The translations under genes were made by a program, and so were the position numbers. Below are positions 62,771 to 64,000 of a stretch of 64,000 nt of DNA, piece by piece (positions within the stretch are counted from its first letter, which is position 1; each line of letters begins with the position of its first letter). Source of the DNA: Acidobacterium sp. S8 (GTDB lineage: Bacteria > Acidobacteriota > Terriglobia > Terriglobales > Acidobacteriaceae); the NCBI RefSeq assembly GCF_009765985.1, contig NZ_LMUM01000027.1:81059-145058 (forward strand), written 5' to 3'. Under the pieces are notes generated by a model that was given only the letters and a program-made list of their open reading frames with translations, was not told the DNA's origin and made no database searches.

Positions 62771-62801
62771 GAAAAAGCCCGGCAAATTGCCGGGCTTTTT
62801 C
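62771..62801. terminator. Bidirectional terminator between trxA and lexA
   Basis: GAAAAAGCCCGGCAA and TTGCCGGGCTTTTTC form a near-perfect hairpin with A- and T-runs on both sides. It can stop trxA (plus) and lexA (minus) transcripts. Confidence 0.85.
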
Positions 62802-63405
62802 ATGCATATTTGCGCAGAATACCCAGTGCACGGCCTTGGATGGCGACATTCGTAGCCGGAACAAAGATCGGGTCCATCTCGATATTTGAGGGCTGTAGCC
62901 TGATCATCGAACCTTCCATGTAATAGCGCTTCAGCGTGGTTTCGGCTCCGTTTACCAGCGCGACGACGATTTCACCTTCACGCGCCGTTCGTGCGCGCTC
63001 AATCAGCACATAATCCCCATCGAGAATATGTTCATCACGCATGGAATCTCCACGCACTTGAAGCACAAACACATCCTTGCTTCCGATGATATCTGTGAGC
63101 GAAATGCTCTCAGCATTCTCCGTGGCCTCAACAGGAGATCCTGCGGCAATCCGGCCCAGCAGCGGCAGACGATCTGTCATGCGTGTCTTGCTGCGTGCCG
63201 GCATCACGTCAATCGACCGGCTGCGGTTATGCGCCCGCTGCAGCAAACCCTTATTTTGCAGATTGGTGATGTGCTTATGCACAGTCGCCAGGGACTTGAG
63301 GTCGAGGCCGCGCGCGATCTCTTCAAACGAAGGTGAATAGCCATTACGCTGCACAAACCCAGAGATAAAATCCAGCACTTCCTTTTGTCGACGTGTCACT
63401 GCCAT
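62800..63405 (-). CDS. lexA: LexA SOS-response repressor
   Basis: A 201-residue repressor-protease. The N-terminal winged HTH (about 1-65, SPSFEEIARGLDLKSLATVH) is followed by the S24 domain. The autocleavage site is Ala88-Gly89 (RIAAGSP), with catalytic Ser121 (RGDSMRDEH) and Lys159 (ETTLKRYY). RecA filaments trigger cleavage and derepression of DNA-repair genes. No LexA box could be assigned in 63406-63500. Start near AAAAGGAAGTGC in the minus-strand 5' region is typical of the family. Confidence 0.93.
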   Translation of the reverse strand: MAVTRRQKEVLDFISGFVQRNGYSPSFEEIARGLDLKSLATVHKHITNLQNKGLLQRAHNRSRSIDVMPARSKTRMTDRLPLLGRIAAGSPVEATENAESISLTDIIGSKDVFVLQVRGDSMRDEHILDGDYVLIERARTAREGEIVVALVNGAETTLKRYYMEGSMIRLQPSNIEMDPIFVPATNVAIQGRALGILRKYA

Positions 63406-63677
63406 AACCGCATTGTAGCGAATAAAAAGCGAATCGACGCGGAAGTTTCGCAGTTTTTTTGTTTTTTGGCTGGTGTTAGTTGCTCAGTAATCGCGGAAGA
63501 CCTACGGAAAGCTGTGAGCTGTCAATTGTCTTCTACAAGTACTTCTTGCATTTTCCCATTTTAGACCTACTGACTCCATCAAATTTCGTTTCAGGAAGGC
63601 AGCGCATTTCAGGCTCATGTCTCGCTTGTGTCGCACCCATGCGACAGGAGAAGGTGAAGGCACGGCAAGGAGCCACA

Positions 63678-64000
63678 ATGCGTTTGTTAATTGCAGAGGA
63701 CAATAGCGCGCTGGGTGCGTTTCTAGAAAGGGGCCTTGAGGCAGACGGGCACGAAGTGACGCTGGTCTTCGATGGGGACTCCGCCGCAGACGCTTTTGTA
63801 TCCCAAACGCCCGATCTGATGATTCTCGATTTGAGTCTTCCGCGAAAGGATGGTATCGAGGTGCTCAGATTCATTCGCTCGGTGAATAGCGAAACATTTG
63901 TTCTGGTGCTGACCGCCAGAACTGAGATCGAAACCAGAATCCATTGCCTGGATCTTGGCGCAGATGATTGCATGTCCAAGCCGTTTTCACTGCAGGAATT
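63678..64000 (+). CDS. OmpR/PhoB-type response regulator, partial (cut by window end)
   Basis: The reading frame from the ATG at 63678 (CAAGGAGCCACA upstream) is still open at the window edge. It encodes at least 107 residues of a receiver: LLIAEDNSALG, the phospho-acceptor Asp in LMILDLSLPRKDG, VLVLTART and SKPFSLQE (Lys-Pro). Output domain not visible; a winged-helix OmpR type is likely from the receiver. Upstream 63406-63677 has no gene. Confidence 0.85.
   Translation, partial: MRLLIAEDNSALGAFLERGLEADGHEVTLVFDGDSAADAFVSQTPDLMILDLSLPRKDGIEVLRFIRSVNSETFVLVLTARTEIETRIHCLDLGADDCMSKPFSLQE

Noticed and set aside
1-64000. CRISPR array
   Set aside because: No set of regularly spaced direct repeats was seen by eye in any gap, and no Cas protein is encoded.

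Overview
The window looks like chromosomal DNA of an Acidobacteriota member (class Terriglobia). The best pointer is the large MacB/FtsX-type permease at about 21.5-24.2 kb, which has the N-terminal helical domain typical of acidobacterial duplicated orphan permeases. GC content, the many single-gene regulators and the thrC-thrB, trxA and lexA block fit this. It is an inference from protein families; no 16S rRNA gene is present.

Layout. (1) 0-12.2 kb: a decayed cupin gene, a Tat-exported epoxide hydrolase-like enzyme, an SDR, a two-component cluster (duplicated PAS-GAF histidine kinase plus three response regulators), a Tat-exported redoxin, a D-cysteine desulfhydrase-like PLP enzyme, a VOC protein and a cytochrome P460. 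(2) 12.2-14 kb: a 45-nt 3' half of initiator tRNA-fMet (an att site) next to a tyrosine recombinase and its excisionase-like HTH partner. (3) 14-32 kb: accessory metabolic and regulatory genes (LysR, ArsR, MarR, TetR, AraC) with several gene scars: a truncated epimerase/ECF41 sigma pair, an oxidoreductase tail, a PEP-mutase pseudogene and an acetyltransferase tail fused in frame to the permease. (4) 32-37.4 kb: a plasmid/ICE-like ParB, small protein and ArdC operon, then an IS110-family element with a structured upstream leader. (5) 37.4-48.8 kb: a conflict-type island. It has an avidin-like protein, a peptidoglycan-binding secreted protein, a caspase-like protein with a His/Cys pair, a two-TM protein, a DUF5677-like protein, and then Vsr, a C5-cytosine methyltransferase, a giant dual-GHKL ATPase and a receiver-domain protein. 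(6) 48.8-56.4 kb: a mobilisation operon (three small proteins, TraD/TrwB coupling protein, MobF relaxase broken by an internal deletion) running out of a truncated TPR-CHAT gene. (7) 56.6-59.5 kb: an unknown gene, a second excisionase-like/integrase pair, and an intact tRNA-Asp whose 3' end faces the integrase. (8) 59.5-64 kb: core genes thrC-thrB, trxA, lexA and the start of an OmpR-type regulator.

The 12-59 kb stretch therefore reads as stacked, partly decayed integrative elements targeting tRNA genes. The transfer machinery is probably dead because the relaxase lacks its metal-binding His motif, while the cargo genes are mostly intact. The strongest candidates for an undescribed system are the four-gene vsr-dcm-GHKL-receiver set (42.2-48.8 kb) and the avidin/PG-binding/caspase-like/2-TM set (37.5-40.5 kb).
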